Notes: generated from the letters alone by a model not told the origin. A stretch of DNA of 10,620 nucleotides from an uncultured candidate division Zixibacteria bacterium (GCA_937925655.1 CALAMC010000095.1:1-10620), one strand, 5' to 3'. Shown: positions 1 to 7,372, counted from the stretch's first letter. Translations and numbers: made by a program.

Positions 1-2076
1 AAAAAGGCAGTTGGTGACATCAAATGACACCGGCCCGACGGCGTAGGCATATACACCATAACTGTCGGTGGCTCCGGTACCGTAAAATTCACTGTTATGC
101 AGCGTCACGGCGACGGCCGCCTTGTCGCCCGCAGGCAGATCTTCGGGGGCCATCGGACTGGCCTCAAGAAAGTTCTTGAATGACGAGGTGGCGCCTTTGG
201 CCGACGTGCTGTAGGCGATCGCGGCTTCACCGGTCGGATTGGTCACTTCGCCGCCGTTGAAAACGCAGTCGCCGTCCTGAACGTACAGACTGGTCTGGCA
301 TCGGTCGATTGTCACGCCGTTCGCGACCGCCGAGCCGAACACCAGAAACCCCGAGGCTGTCCAGCCGGCCCCGGTGTAATCGACCAAACTGATATCACAA
401 TCGTCCACCGTGCCCGTCACCCCGCCGCCGATTTGAATGCCGTTCTGGGCCGTGACGGAGGTCGGGCCTTCCCCGATGGTTGTGATACGGTCGAGGTCAA
501 CCGTGTATCCCGGGCCGTTGAGAGCCACCGCCGTCTTCTGGAAATCGTCGACCAGAATATCGGACAGGGTGATAGTGTACGGCCCGCCGGTGTTATTGTA
601 TGAATATATGCCGACGCCGTGCTGGGCGCCGCTGAAAGTACTGTTCATGACGTTCAGAATCCTGATATTGTCGGCACTGCAATCGGCGTTCCAGATGCCC
701 AGACCGACAAACCGGTAATTGCCGTCACCCTGATGGTCACCGTCGATGGTCAGCGTGGAAATCACGGCTGACGCGTCATCGATAAAAACCACCGGGTAAT
801 TGTTATATGTCCCGGTGACAAACGACGCGCTCATCGCGGCCGGAGACTTGATGACGACGTCATCGATACCCGCTCCGGTCACCGTCAGGTTGTCAATCGT
901 GATATGAACCTGCTCGGTATAAATACCTTCCCCGATTATGATATTATCCCCTCCTGCAGACGCCTCCACCGCCGTCTGAACGAAGTGAAAATGATCATAC
1001 CCGAGCGGCCAGTCGATTTCGACATACCAGATATTGCCCGTTCCCTCCTGCGCGGGTTGATCGCGCTCGGACGTGAAGAAGACATACGACGTTCCGCCGT
1101 TGTCGGTAATTCCCTTGGGCCACATTTCGCCCCAGGTGTTGCCGCCATAGCTTGTCGCCGAAAGCATTTTGGACGGCGTCCCCGACAAAATACCGGTCAA
1201 TGAACTTCCGGTGCGATATTCCAGCCACTGATGCGACCAGTCGGTCGGCATGGGCGCATTGGCGAGAACATAATCCGGCCCCACTTTGAACAGGACCGGG
1301 TCATAGGCGCGTGGCGTCGCGGCATTGTCAACCATGATCCAGCTGTTGGTAGGAGCGTTATAATTGTAAATGTAACTGCTGTTACTGCTGAAAATCACCA
1401 GGTACAGGTATGTTCCCTCGATGAAAAATCGCGCCAAGCCGCCGGTTAAGGCGGCATCGACCGACAACGGAGCCGTCCATGACGCCTCCAGTTCCGGGCT
1501 GGATGAAGCCCGTCTGGTGTAAAACTTGCCGCTTCCCGTGACCAGCCAGAGTTTGCCATCAAAGGCGATTTCGTCATGGTGCGCCTGACCGTCGCCAAAC
1601 GGCGTGGCCGCCGCGACCAGATCCTCCGTCTGATTCCAGGATGTTCCTCCATCGGATGTATACCAGCCATAAAGCTGACATTTGTCTCCGGATGCGCCCG
1701 GGTTCGGATCGATCGAGGCAAAAACCCATACCTTGCCGCCGAAAACGGCCGCGCCCAGTTCACCGAGATAGGAATTCACGGCACCGCCGATCGCCACCGG
1801 CGTAGCCGTTACAAGACCCGGAATGGTCGAAGCCTTTTTGTAATAGACTTCATAATCCTGCGTATCCGGATTACTATTCTGATAGTTCCCCGTCACCGAA
1901 GCCGAACGTCCGTAAAACAGCCAGTAGGCCGCGCCATCATAGACGATGGCCTGGCCCCTTTCGTAATGGCTGTCGGAGGTTATTTGTACCGGCTGGGTGA
2001 CATAACGCGTATCTGCCAGAGTCGTCACCGCCAGAAAGCAGAGCAGAAGCGTCAGTGCGAAAATTAATCGCTTCAT
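1..2076 (-). CDS. Secreted beta-propeller / beta-helix protein, N-terminal part (cut by left edge)
   Basis: Reading leftward from the ATG at 2076-2074 the frame stays open for 692 codons to the window edge, so the C-terminus is missing. Residues 1-21 (MKRLIFALTLLLCFLAVTTLA) form a classic signal peptide with a likely cut before D22, so export is expected. Residues about 25-355 are rich in Trp, Tyr and Gly, with blade-like patterns such as AIVYDGAAYWLFYGR, an Asp-box-type SDGGTSW (141-147) and a second DNGGTSY (325-331). These suggest a sialidase- or GH43-like propeller. From about residue 365 (FVQTAVEA, then DNIIIGEGIYTEQV and DNLTVTGAGIDDVVIK) the sequence becomes short Asn/Asp/Gly/Ile turns typical of pectin-lyase-like right-handed beta-helices, continuing to the edge. 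The start is preceded by GGGGGAA (2081-2087, minus strand), a modest ribosome site. No catalytic residues can be assigned; a sugar-binding, sugar-cleaving or surface role is inference. Fold classes are fairly sure, function is not. Confidence 0.85.
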   Translation of the reverse strand, partial: MKRLIFALTLLLCFLAVTTLADTRYVTQPVQITSDSHYERGQAIVYDGAAYWLFYGRSASVTGNYQNSNPDTQDYEVYYKKASTIPGLVTATPVAIGGAVNSYLGELGAAVFGGKVWVFASIDPNPGASGDKCQLYGWYTSDGGTSWNQTEDLVAAATPFGDGQAHHDEIAFDGKLWLVTGSGKFYTRRASSSPELEASWTAPLSVDAALTGGLARFFIEGTYLYLVIFSSNSSYIYNYNAPTNSWIMVDNAATPRAYDPVLFKVGPDYVLANAPMPTDWSHQWLEYRTGSSLTGILSGTPSKMLSATSYGGNTWGEMWPKGITDNGGTSYVFFTSERDQPAQEGTGNIWYVEIDWPLGYDHFHFVQTAVEASAGGDNIIIGEGIYTEQVHITIDNLTVTGAGIDDVVIKSPAAMSASFVTGTYNNYPVVFIDDASAVISTLTIDGDHQGDGNYRFVGLGIWNADCSADNIRILNVMNSTFSGAQHGVGIYSYNNTGGPYTITLSDILVDDFQKTAVALNGPGYTVDLDRITTIGEGPTSVTAQNGIQIGGGVTGTVDDCDISLVDYTGAGWTASGFLVFGSAVANGVTIDRCQTSLYVQDGDCVFNGGEVTNPTGEAAIAYSTSAKGATSSFKNFLEASPMAPEDLPAGDKAAVAVTLHNSEFYGTGATDSYGVYAYAVGPVSFDVTNCLF

Positions 2077-2190
2077 TTTGTTCCCCCGTGTAAATTAAAA
2101 TTACGGCCAACTGACCGTGCACATGTTAATTTTTAAAACCCGGCAGATGAAAGCTTACTCTCGAACTTATGCGACAGATGGATTACTGCG

Positions 2191-2215
2191 AGTACAACCG
2201 GATCTGGATTGTACT
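2191..2215. repeat. Perfect 7-bp-arm inverted repeat in leader
   Basis: AGTACAA at 2191-2197 is the exact reverse complement of TTGTACT at 2209-2215. The 11-base centre contains CC and GG that can extend the stem around a bulged A. It lies inside the predicted leader of the minus-strand secreted-protein gene, about 115 bases before its start. There is no T-run after it on either strand, so it is not a standard terminator. An RNA hairpin or a protein-binding dyad are the plausible readings. Confidence 0.55.
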
Positions 2216-2399
2216 TTAGCGAATTTGGTTGAATTTTCGGCATCACCTCCCTGAAAAATCCGCAAACCACAAAACGGCATTATTTATCTGCGTTACAAAA
2301 TGCTCCATACTTATCGAAAGCCATAGTCCCGGTATGACTTCAATTGTATCGTGGCAAAATAGTCGGGTTGTGCTCAAACCCTGGAAACTTGCTTAATTA

Positions 2400-2428
2400 A
2401 TTATATCCTATAATTGGTCTGGTGTCAA
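2400..2428 (-). promoter_or_regulatory. Consensus sigma70-type promoter for the minus-strand secreted-protein gene
   Basis: On the minus strand TTGACA (2428-2423) is followed after exactly 17 bases by TATAAT (2405-2400), a perfect match to both consensus hexamers at optimal spacing. Transcription would begin near 2393 and run leftward, leaving about 315 untranslated bases before the ATG at 2076. The match is directly visible; its use in this organism is inferred, since the lineage may have divergent promoter preferences. Confidence 0.7.
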
Positions 2429-2498
2429 GAATCTTATCAGCCGGGCATCATTATTTTTTCCCCGTCTCATTTGTTGTTTATATTTTTTCAGGAAATAA

Positions 2499-2544
2499 CG
2501 AATTGAATGGCCCGAATTGAATTGCAATTATTCCAAATTGGAAT
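2499..2544. promoter_or_regulatory. Operator-like cluster: direct repeats plus 15-base palindrome
   Basis: CGAATTGAAT occurs twice (2499-2508 and 2513-2522). It runs into the 10-base self-complementary AATTGCAATT (2520-2529), immediately followed by ATTCCAAATTGGAAT (2530-2544), which is two perfect 7-base arms around one central base. Such dense symmetry between divergent genes is typical of a binding site for a dimeric regulator. It lies upstream of gdhA and about 70-115 bases behind the leftward promoter, so it could serve either gene. The regulator is unknown. Confidence 0.45.
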
Positions 2545-2698
2545 ACGTTATACATGAGCCGAACGGCAGGTCTAAATACGGCGATTCAAATCCAAAAACG
2601 GGCCCAGAATCGCCATTTTTGCGACGATTTATCTTATTATCTATCATATAATTAAGCCACAGGATAAAGCGACTGGCCGGGGACACGTCCGATTTCCC

Positions 2699-2725
2699 TT
2701 GCGCTTTTTCTCATTCGCATATAAA
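2699..2725 (+). promoter_or_regulatory. Possible gdhA promoter
   Basis: TATAAA at 2720-2725 matches five of six -10 bases, but the best upstream -35 candidate (TTGCGC, 2699-2704) is weak and the 15-base spacing is short. Use of this site would give a leader of about 50 bases. A perfect TATAAT also lies farther upstream at 2647-2652 without a convincing -35, which would give a leader of about 120 bases. One of the two probably drives gdhA, perhaps with an activator supplying the missing -35 contact. Confidence 0.25.
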
Positions 2726-2768
2726 ATGCCTACTGGATTTTGTGAAAAAATTAACAAACAGGCTTTAT

Positions 2769-2773
2769 AAGGA
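2769..2773 (+). promoter_or_regulatory. Ribosome binding site of gdhA
   Basis: AAGGA at 2769-2773 sits eight bases before the ATG at 2782, a standard strength and distance. It supports this start over the internal Met at residue 11. Confidence 0.75.
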
Positions 2774-2781
2774 ACTTAAAA

Positions 2782-4068
2782 ATGGAAAACCAGAAATACA
2801 ACGCCTTTGTCATGGCCCAAAAGCAGTTCGATAAAGTGGCTGCCACCCTCGAACTGGACCAGGCCACCCGTGACCTTTTGCGCAATCCTCTCCGCGAATA
2901 TCAATTCAGTATTCCGGTTAAAATGGATGACGGTTCCACAAAAATATTCCGGGGCTTTCGCGTTCAGCATAACGATTCCCGCGGCCCGTGCAAGGGCGGC
3001 ATCCGTTTCCATCCGCAGGAAACAATCGATACCGTCCGCGCCTTGTCGATGTGGATGACCTGGAAATGCGCCGTGGTCGATATTCCCCTCGGCGGCGGCA
3101 AAGGCGGCATCATCTGTGACCCGCACAATCTTAGCACCAACGAGCAGGAACGGCTCTGCCGCGGCTGGGTTCGTCAACTGGCCAAAAATGTCGGACCGCT
3201 GTCGGATGTTCCCGCTCCCGACGTTATGACCAATGCCCAGCACATGCTCTGGATGCTCGACGAGTACGAAGTCATTCACGGCAACAAATACCCCGGCTTT
3301 ATCACCGGCAAACCAGTCGGCATGGGCGGTTCCCTGGGCCGGACCGAAGCCACCGGCTTCGGCGTCATCTATCTGGTGCGCGAAGCCCTGCGCGAAATGA
3401 AAATCAATCCCAAGGATACTATTGCCTCGGTGCAGGGATTCGGTAACGTCGCCCAGTACGCCATTCGGCTGTACCAGCAGCTTGGCGGCAAAGTCATCTG
3501 CGTCTCTTCCTGGGATCAGGCCGACCAGGTGTCTTATTCCTTCCGGAAAAAAGACGGTATCGACATCGATAAGCTGTTGACCATAACCGACCGTTTCGGC
3601 GGCATCAACAAAACCAAGGCCAAAGACCTCGGTTATGAAGTTCTTCCGGGCGAAGCCTGGATCGAACAGGATGTGGATATCCTGATCCCGGCCGCTCTGG
3701 AAAACCAGATCAACGAAGAAACCGTCAAAAAGATCGGCCCGCGCGTCAAGATCGTCGCCGAAGGTGCCAATGGCCCGACGACACCCGAAGCCGACGCTGT
3801 CCTGCACGAACGCAAGATTTTCGTCCTGCCCGACTTTTTGGCCAACGCCGGCGGCGTCACCTGCAGTTATTTCGAACAGGTCCAGAGTAATATGAATTAT
3901 TTCTGGGAAAAGGATGAAGTCCTGAATAAATTGGATGTTAAAATGACCGCGGCCTTCCGGGGCGTTTATGAACTGGCGCAGAAACGCAATCTCTACATGC
4001 GCGACGCGGCGTACACCATCTCCATCGCCCGCGTGGCTCAAGCCTGCCGCGAAAGAGGCTGGCTCTAA
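2782..4068 (+). CDS. gdhA: Glutamate dehydrogenase (Glu/Leu/Phe/Val dehydrogenase family)
   Basis: A complete 428-residue enzyme, the usual length for small hexameric cytosolic glutamate dehydrogenases. It interconverts glutamate and 2-oxoglutarate plus ammonium with NAD(P)(H). The N-terminal substrate domain (about 35-185) carries the family signatures: GPCKGGIRFHP with K71, MTWKCAVVD with K95, PLGGGKGG with the catalytic Lys K107, and PAPDVMT with D147. The Rossmann domain starts near 210, with the GFGNVA dinucleotide loop at 219-224. The later EGANGPTTPEAD (327-338) and LPDFLANAGGVTCSYFE (349-365) are also typical. After the second Rossmann strand the sequence reads VSSWDQ, where many homologues have Ser-Asp-Ser, so coenzyme preference cannot be called. 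It stands alone, between a repeat-rich spacer and a terminator. Family assignment is essentially certain; the exact amino acid substrate is inferred from overall resemblance to glutamate enzymes. Confidence 0.97.
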   Translation: MENQKYNAFVMAQKQFDKVAATLELDQATRDLLRNPLREYQFSIPVKMDDGSTKIFRGFRVQHNDSRGPCKGGIRFHPQETIDTVRALSMWMTWKCAVVDIPLGGGKGGIICDPHNLSTNEQERLCRGWVRQLAKNVGPLSDVPAPDVMTNAQHMLWMLDEYEVIHGNKYPGFITGKPVGMGGSLGRTEATGFGVIYLVREALREMKINPKDTIASVQGFGNVAQYAIRLYQQLGGKVICVSSWDQADQVSYSFRKKDGIDIDKLLTITDRFGGINKTKAKDLGYEVLPGEAWIEQDVDILIPAALENQINEETVKKIGPRVKIVAEGANGPTTPEADAVLHERKIFVLPDFLANAGGVTCSYFEQVQSNMNYFWEKDEVLNKLDVKMTAAFRGVYELAQKRNLYMRDAAYTISIARVAQACRERGWL

Positions 4069-4100
4069 AGACCGTCTGAACTTTGGTTATTGACTTTATG

Positions 4101-4143
4101 GCCCGGGTCGAAATCTTAAGGGGTTTCCCCGGGCTTATATTTT
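4101..4143 (+). terminator. Likely intrinsic terminator after gdhA
   Basis: GCCCGGG (4101-4107) pairs perfectly with CCCGGGC (4128-4134), followed directly by the T-rich tail TTATATTTT (4135-4143). The 20-base loop is large, and an alternative inner hairpin, GGGG-TTT-CCCC (4120-4130), competes for the same C-run. It lies 32 bases after the gdhA stop codon, which fits termination of that transcript. Confidence 0.6.
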
Positions 4144-4235
4144 GAGCGGTTTTCCGCGCCGGTCCGGTTCGGACCCGGATCGAGGCCATCAGGGTATTCT
4201 TTTTCTTTATTTAAGCAGTTTCCAAATCGACTGTT

Positions 4236-4264
4236 TCTTAGTACATTACAAAAGCCGATATAAA
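4236..4264 (+). promoter_or_regulatory. Weak promoter candidate for the ATP-grasp protein gene
   Basis: TATAAA at 4259-4264 resembles a -10 box within the only AT-rich part of the 271-base spacer after gdhA. No good -35 hexamer lies at 16-18 bases upstream. Since a terminator precedes it, some promoter is expected here. A short GGGCC/GGCCC dyad (4285-4289 and 4300-4304) lies in the leader. Confidence 0.22.
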
Positions 4265-4339
4265 AAGGTAAGAGAATATACTCCGGGCCAAAAGGGAACG
4301 GCCCGCGCCGAATGACGAGCATGGACCCTTAAGACAACC

Positions 4340-7177
4340 GTGGCCGGCGACGATTGGCGACCGCGGGTACAAAGTTATAATATTATGAACGGTAACGATA
4401 CCGACAATAGCCACGACGACAGGCTTCTTCGCACTTTGCAGGAACGCGCCAAGGAGTTAAACTGCCTGTACCGGGTCGAGGAAATTCTGTCCGGCCCGGA
4501 TACGTCACTCGGCGAAGTTTGCGAGAAGATAGTTGAGGCCATTCCCAGCGGTCTGCAGTATCCCGGACTGTGTCAGGCTAAAATTGAACTGGACGGAAAA
4601 ACGTATGCGGGTCCGGGCTTTTTTGAAAGCATCTGGTCACATAAAGCCGATATTACCGCCAACAATCGCAAATTCGGAACTGTCAATGTTTATTACACGC
4701 GGGAAATGCCGCCGGCCGACCATGGCCCTTTCATCAAGGAAGAGGCAAAGCTCATCAGCACCATTGCCGAAAGACTGGGCGATTTCATCCTGCACCGGAA
4801 AATGCGGCAGATAGCCGGCGAATGGGAAATCTCGCATAGTAAAGGCCAGGAAAAACAGTGGCAAATCATCCTGCAGATGCTCAAGCAGACCGACAGCAAC
4901 CTCTACTTTTCCATCGCCCGCAAAATGCTCAATTATCTGTGCTGGAGCGGTAACGCCGAAGCCGAACAGCTCCTGCAGACGAGCGCTCCCCGGGAACTGC
5001 TGGAAATATCCGACGAGCCCGAAAGCTGGAACCAGCCCCTCAACAAGCACCGCGTCTGGATTCAACCCGGCTACGACAACCGGGTTTTCGAAATCGCCGC
5101 CCGCAATCACAGCGACGACCAGATCCTGGCGCTAATTAAAAAATGGATACAGGAAGATAAATTGAGCTTTCTGGTACAGGTGGTCAATCGCAACCTGTCG
5201 CTGGCCGAAGTGGCCGATGCCATCCGCCGTTATTATTATCTGGCCGAAGAAGAAAAAGGTATCAAGTCCCCCAACCAGAGGGGTATCCAGGTATCTCTGA
5301 TCCGCCGTTTTCTGTCCGACCAGCTCGATTATATCAACGTCATAAAGAATTTCATAGAAATCAGCGATTTCTATCACCTCTTGCAGAAAGTGATTTTCAC
5401 GTCCGAAAGTCACGGCCGTCTGGGCGGCAAAAGCGCGGGGCTCTATCTTGCTTCGCAAATAATCAAGAGAAATAAAAATGTCCATGACATCCTCAATACC
5501 GTCAAAATTCCCAAAACCTGGCATATTACATCCGATGTCTTGCTGCATTTTATGCATTTCAATAATTTCGAAGAAGTCGTCGAAACGAAATACAAGGAAA
5601 TCAACCAGATTCGTCTGGAATACCCCCACATCGTCGAAACCTTCAAAAGGGCCAGTTTCCCGGCCGATATTGCCCGGGGTCTGTCCATGGCCCTGGATGA
5701 CTTCGGCGACGTCCCGTTGATCGTGCGCTCCTCTTCTCTTCTCGAAGACCGGGTCGGAGCGGCTTTTTCGGGCAAGTACAAAAGCCTCTTTCTGGCCAAC
5801 GTCGGAACCAAGCAGGAACGCATGGAGGCTCTGATGGACGCCATCGCCGAAGTCTATGCCTCAACCTTCAGCCCCGACCCCATTGAATACCGCGCCGAAC
5901 GGGGTTTGCTCGATTTCGGAGAAGAAATGGGCATAATTATTCAGGAAGTGGTCGGCAAAAAGGTCGGTCATTATTTCGTCCCGGCCTTCGCGGGAGTAGC
6001 CTTCAGCCGTAATGAATTCCGCTGGTCACCCCGTATTCGCCGCGAGGACGGTCTGGTGCGTATGGTACCGGGCTTGGGGACGCGGGCAGTGGACCGCTTG
6101 AGCGATGATTACCCGGTGCTGTTTTCTCCCGGCCAACCCGGTCTGCGGGTCAATATCGACCCCGAAGAAATCCGTCGCTATTCACCCCGGAAAGTCGACG
6201 TCATCAACCTCAAAACCCGTCAATTCGAAACGGTCGAATTGCAGAAAATAGTCAATGAGGTCGGTTCGGATTTTCCGCTTCTGAATAAAATCATCTCGGT
6301 TTACAAGGACGGGCACATCAGTCGCCCGATCGGCATCGATGTCAATTTCTCCGTGGATGAAATAATCGTCAACTTCGAGGGTCTGTTCAAAGATTCGCAA
6401 TTTACGTCACAGATCGGACTGATCATGAAAATCCTTGAGGATACTTTCGAACGCCCGGTTGACATCGAATTTGCCCACGACGGTGATTTTTTCTACCTGC
6501 TGCAGTGTCGTTCGCAAAGTTATTCCGGCGACAGCCAGCCGTCACCGATACCCCGGGATCTTCCGGCCGACCGCATTATCTTTTCGGCCAACCGGCACAT
6601 TTCCAACGGACGTGTGCCCGATATCACGCATATCGTTTATGTTGACCCCGATGAGTATGCCCGGCTGGGCGGACGAGCCGAAATGCTGGCGGTCGGACGG
6701 GCCGTCGGCAAACTGAATAAAATCCTGCCCAAAAGGCAGTTTATCCTGATGGGCCCCGGAAGATGGGGTTCGCGCGGCGATATCAAGCTGGGTGTCAGCG
6801 TTACATATTCCGATATCAACAATTCCGCGGTTTTGATTGAAATCGCCCGCCAGAGGGGAAACTATATTCCCGACCTCTCGTTCGGCACCCACTTCTTCCA
6901 AGACCTCGTGGAATCGCAAATTCGTTATCTGCCGTTATACCCCGATGACGACAAAATTATATTCAATGAGAAGTTCCTGAAGTCAACCGAGAATATCTTG
7001 GAAGAAATCCTGCCCGATTATGCCGATATGAGCCATGTCATCCGTGTGCTTGATATACCCCGCAGCCTTCCCGGTATGGTGTTGAAAGTTCTTATGAATG
7101 CCGAAATGGAAGAAGCTGTCGGTATTATTGATGAATCGGCCCCGGATTCGGGCGCCGGGAGCAAGGCCCGGCCATAG
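4340..7177 (+). CDS. PEP/pyruvate-binding (PPDK N-terminal ATP-grasp) protein with sensor-like N-terminus
   Basis: A complete 945-residue cytosolic protein; the reaction is unknown. Residues about 26-155 (ERAKELNCLYRVEEIL, GLQYPGLC, FGTVNVYY, KEEAKLISTIAERLGDFI) resemble the GAF-like input region found before sensor histidine kinases, though no kinase follows. Residues 170-350 are mainly helical. Residues about 355-730 form a PPDK N-terminal ATP-grasp domain: GRLGGKSAGL (K364), VRSSSLLED (R463), FSGKYKSLF, IIIQEVVG (Q535), and DIEFAHDGDFFYLLQCRS with E710 and Q722 matching the nucleotide/metal-site Glu and Gln of PPDK and PEP synthase. Neither the swivelling phosphohistidine domain nor the PEP/pyruvate TIM barrel is present. 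Instead residues 740-930 contain GPGRWGSRGDIKLGV (805-819) and LSFGTHFFQDLVES (846-859), which I recall from other proteins annotated PEP/pyruvate-binding. The first start is GTG at 4340; ATG at 4385 (residue 16) is an alternative, and neither has a good ribosome site. Domain assignment is firm, role is not. Confidence 0.9.
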   Translation: MAGDDWRPRVQSYNIMNGNDTDNSHDDRLLRTLQERAKELNCLYRVEEILSGPDTSLGEVCEKIVEAIPSGLQYPGLCQAKIELDGKTYAGPGFFESIWSHKADITANNRKFGTVNVYYTREMPPADHGPFIKEEAKLISTIAERLGDFILHRKMRQIAGEWEISHSKGQEKQWQIILQMLKQTDSNLYFSIARKMLNYLCWSGNAEAEQLLQTSAPRELLEISDEPESWNQPLNKHRVWIQPGYDNRVFEIAARNHSDDQILALIKKWIQEDKLSFLVQVVNRNLSLAEVADAIRRYYYLAEEEKGIKSPNQRGIQVSLIRRFLSDQLDYINVIKNFIEISDFYHLLQKVIFTSESHGRLGGKSAGLYLASQIIKRNKNVHDILNTVKIPKTWHITSDVLLHFMHFNNFEEVVETKYKEINQIRLEYPHIVETFKRASFPADIARGLSMALDDFGDVPLIVRSSSLLEDRVGAAFSGKYKSLFLANVGTKQERMEALMDAIAEVYASTFSPDPIEYRAERGLLDFGEEMGIIIQEVVGKKVGHYFVPAFAGVAFSRNEFRWSPRIRREDGLVRMVPGLGTRAVDRLSDDYPVLFSPGQPGLRVNIDPEEIRRYSPRKVDVINLKTRQFETVELQKIVNEVGSDFPLLNKIISVYKDGHISRPIGIDVNFSVDEIIVNFEGLFKDSQFTSQIGLIMKILEDTFERPVDIEFAHDGDFFYLLQCRSQSYSGDSQPSPIPRDLPADRIIFSANRHISNGRVPDITHIVYVDPDEYARLGGRAEMLAVGRAVGKLNKILPKRQFILMGPGRWGSRGDIKLGVSVTYSDINNSAVLIEIARQRGNYIPDLSFGTHFFQDLVESQIRYLPLYPDDDKIIFNEKFLKSTENILEEILPDYADMSHVIRVLDIPRSLPGMVLKVLMNAEMEEAVGIIDESAPDSGAGSKARP

Positions 7178-7311
7178 CAAAGACCCATATTGGAGTCGCA
7201 CCGCCGCTTTCACTATTACCATCGCCATTTTTGTTACGCCCTATCCATCAATTGTACAAGTCATTGCCCAAATTACGCTTATGAGTGTCAAACGGGTATT
7301 TTGGGGGATTT

Positions 7312-7372
7312 ATATATATTTTTAAAAATGCCATACTATTTTGACGCTTCGGGTATTTTTTAAAATATATAT
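7312..7372. terminator. Long AT-rich stem-loop (21-position arms), possible bidirectional terminator
   Basis: Arm 7312-7332 pairs with 7352-7372 over 21 positions: 19 Watson-Crick pairs, one G-T and one T-T mismatch, around a 19-base loop. The loop-proximal end closes with two C-G pairs and the rest is A/T. It lies 135 bases after the stop of the ATP-grasp gene and just before the next promoter, a natural place to end that transcript. The stem lacks the GC-rich base and separate T-tail of a standard terminator, so an architectural or regulatory role is also possible. The dyad itself is certain from the bases; the terminator label is inference. Confidence 0.5.

Larger units (their letters stand above)
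2077..2781. other. Divergent 705-base spacer: promoters, leader and operator-like repeats
   Basis: This AT-rich stretch separates the minus-strand secreted-protein gene from gdhA on the plus strand. I see a consensus promoter firing leftward, a symmetrical 25-base inverted repeat in the resulting leader, a cluster of direct and inverted repeats at 2499-2544, and weak rightward promoter elements for gdhA. No credible gene of normal size is present; the only coding-like item is a 36-codon minus-strand frame at 2133-2243 with a poorly spaced ribosome site. No tRNA or recognised riboswitch family was found. Confidence 0.8.

Noticed and set aside
1576..2067. A 163-codon plus-strand open frame opposite the secreted-protein gene
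   Set aside because: The minus strand here encodes a signal peptide and a continuous propeller-like sequence in a frame open for 692 codons. The plus-strand product has no recognisable features and no ribosome site.
2133..2243. 36-codon minus-strand frame (MPKIQPNSLKYNPDP...) as a gene
   Set aside because: The Shine-Dalgarno match ends only two bases before its ATG, the product has no recognisable feature, and a short open frame of this size is common by chance. It is kept only as part of the leader observation.
2776..4041. A 421-codon open frame on the minus strand opposite gdhA
   Set aside because: It is the antisense shadow of a strongly coding, GC-rich gene. The plus-strand product matches the whole glutamate dehydrogenase family pattern, while the minus-strand product is an unrecognised low-complexity sequence.
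7154..7172. GC-rich hairpin (GCCGGG/CCCGGC) just before the stop codon of the ATP-grasp gene
   Set aside because: It lies inside the coding sequence and is not followed by a T-run, so it does not qualify as an intrinsic terminator; the Pro/Gly/Ala-rich tail explains the composition.
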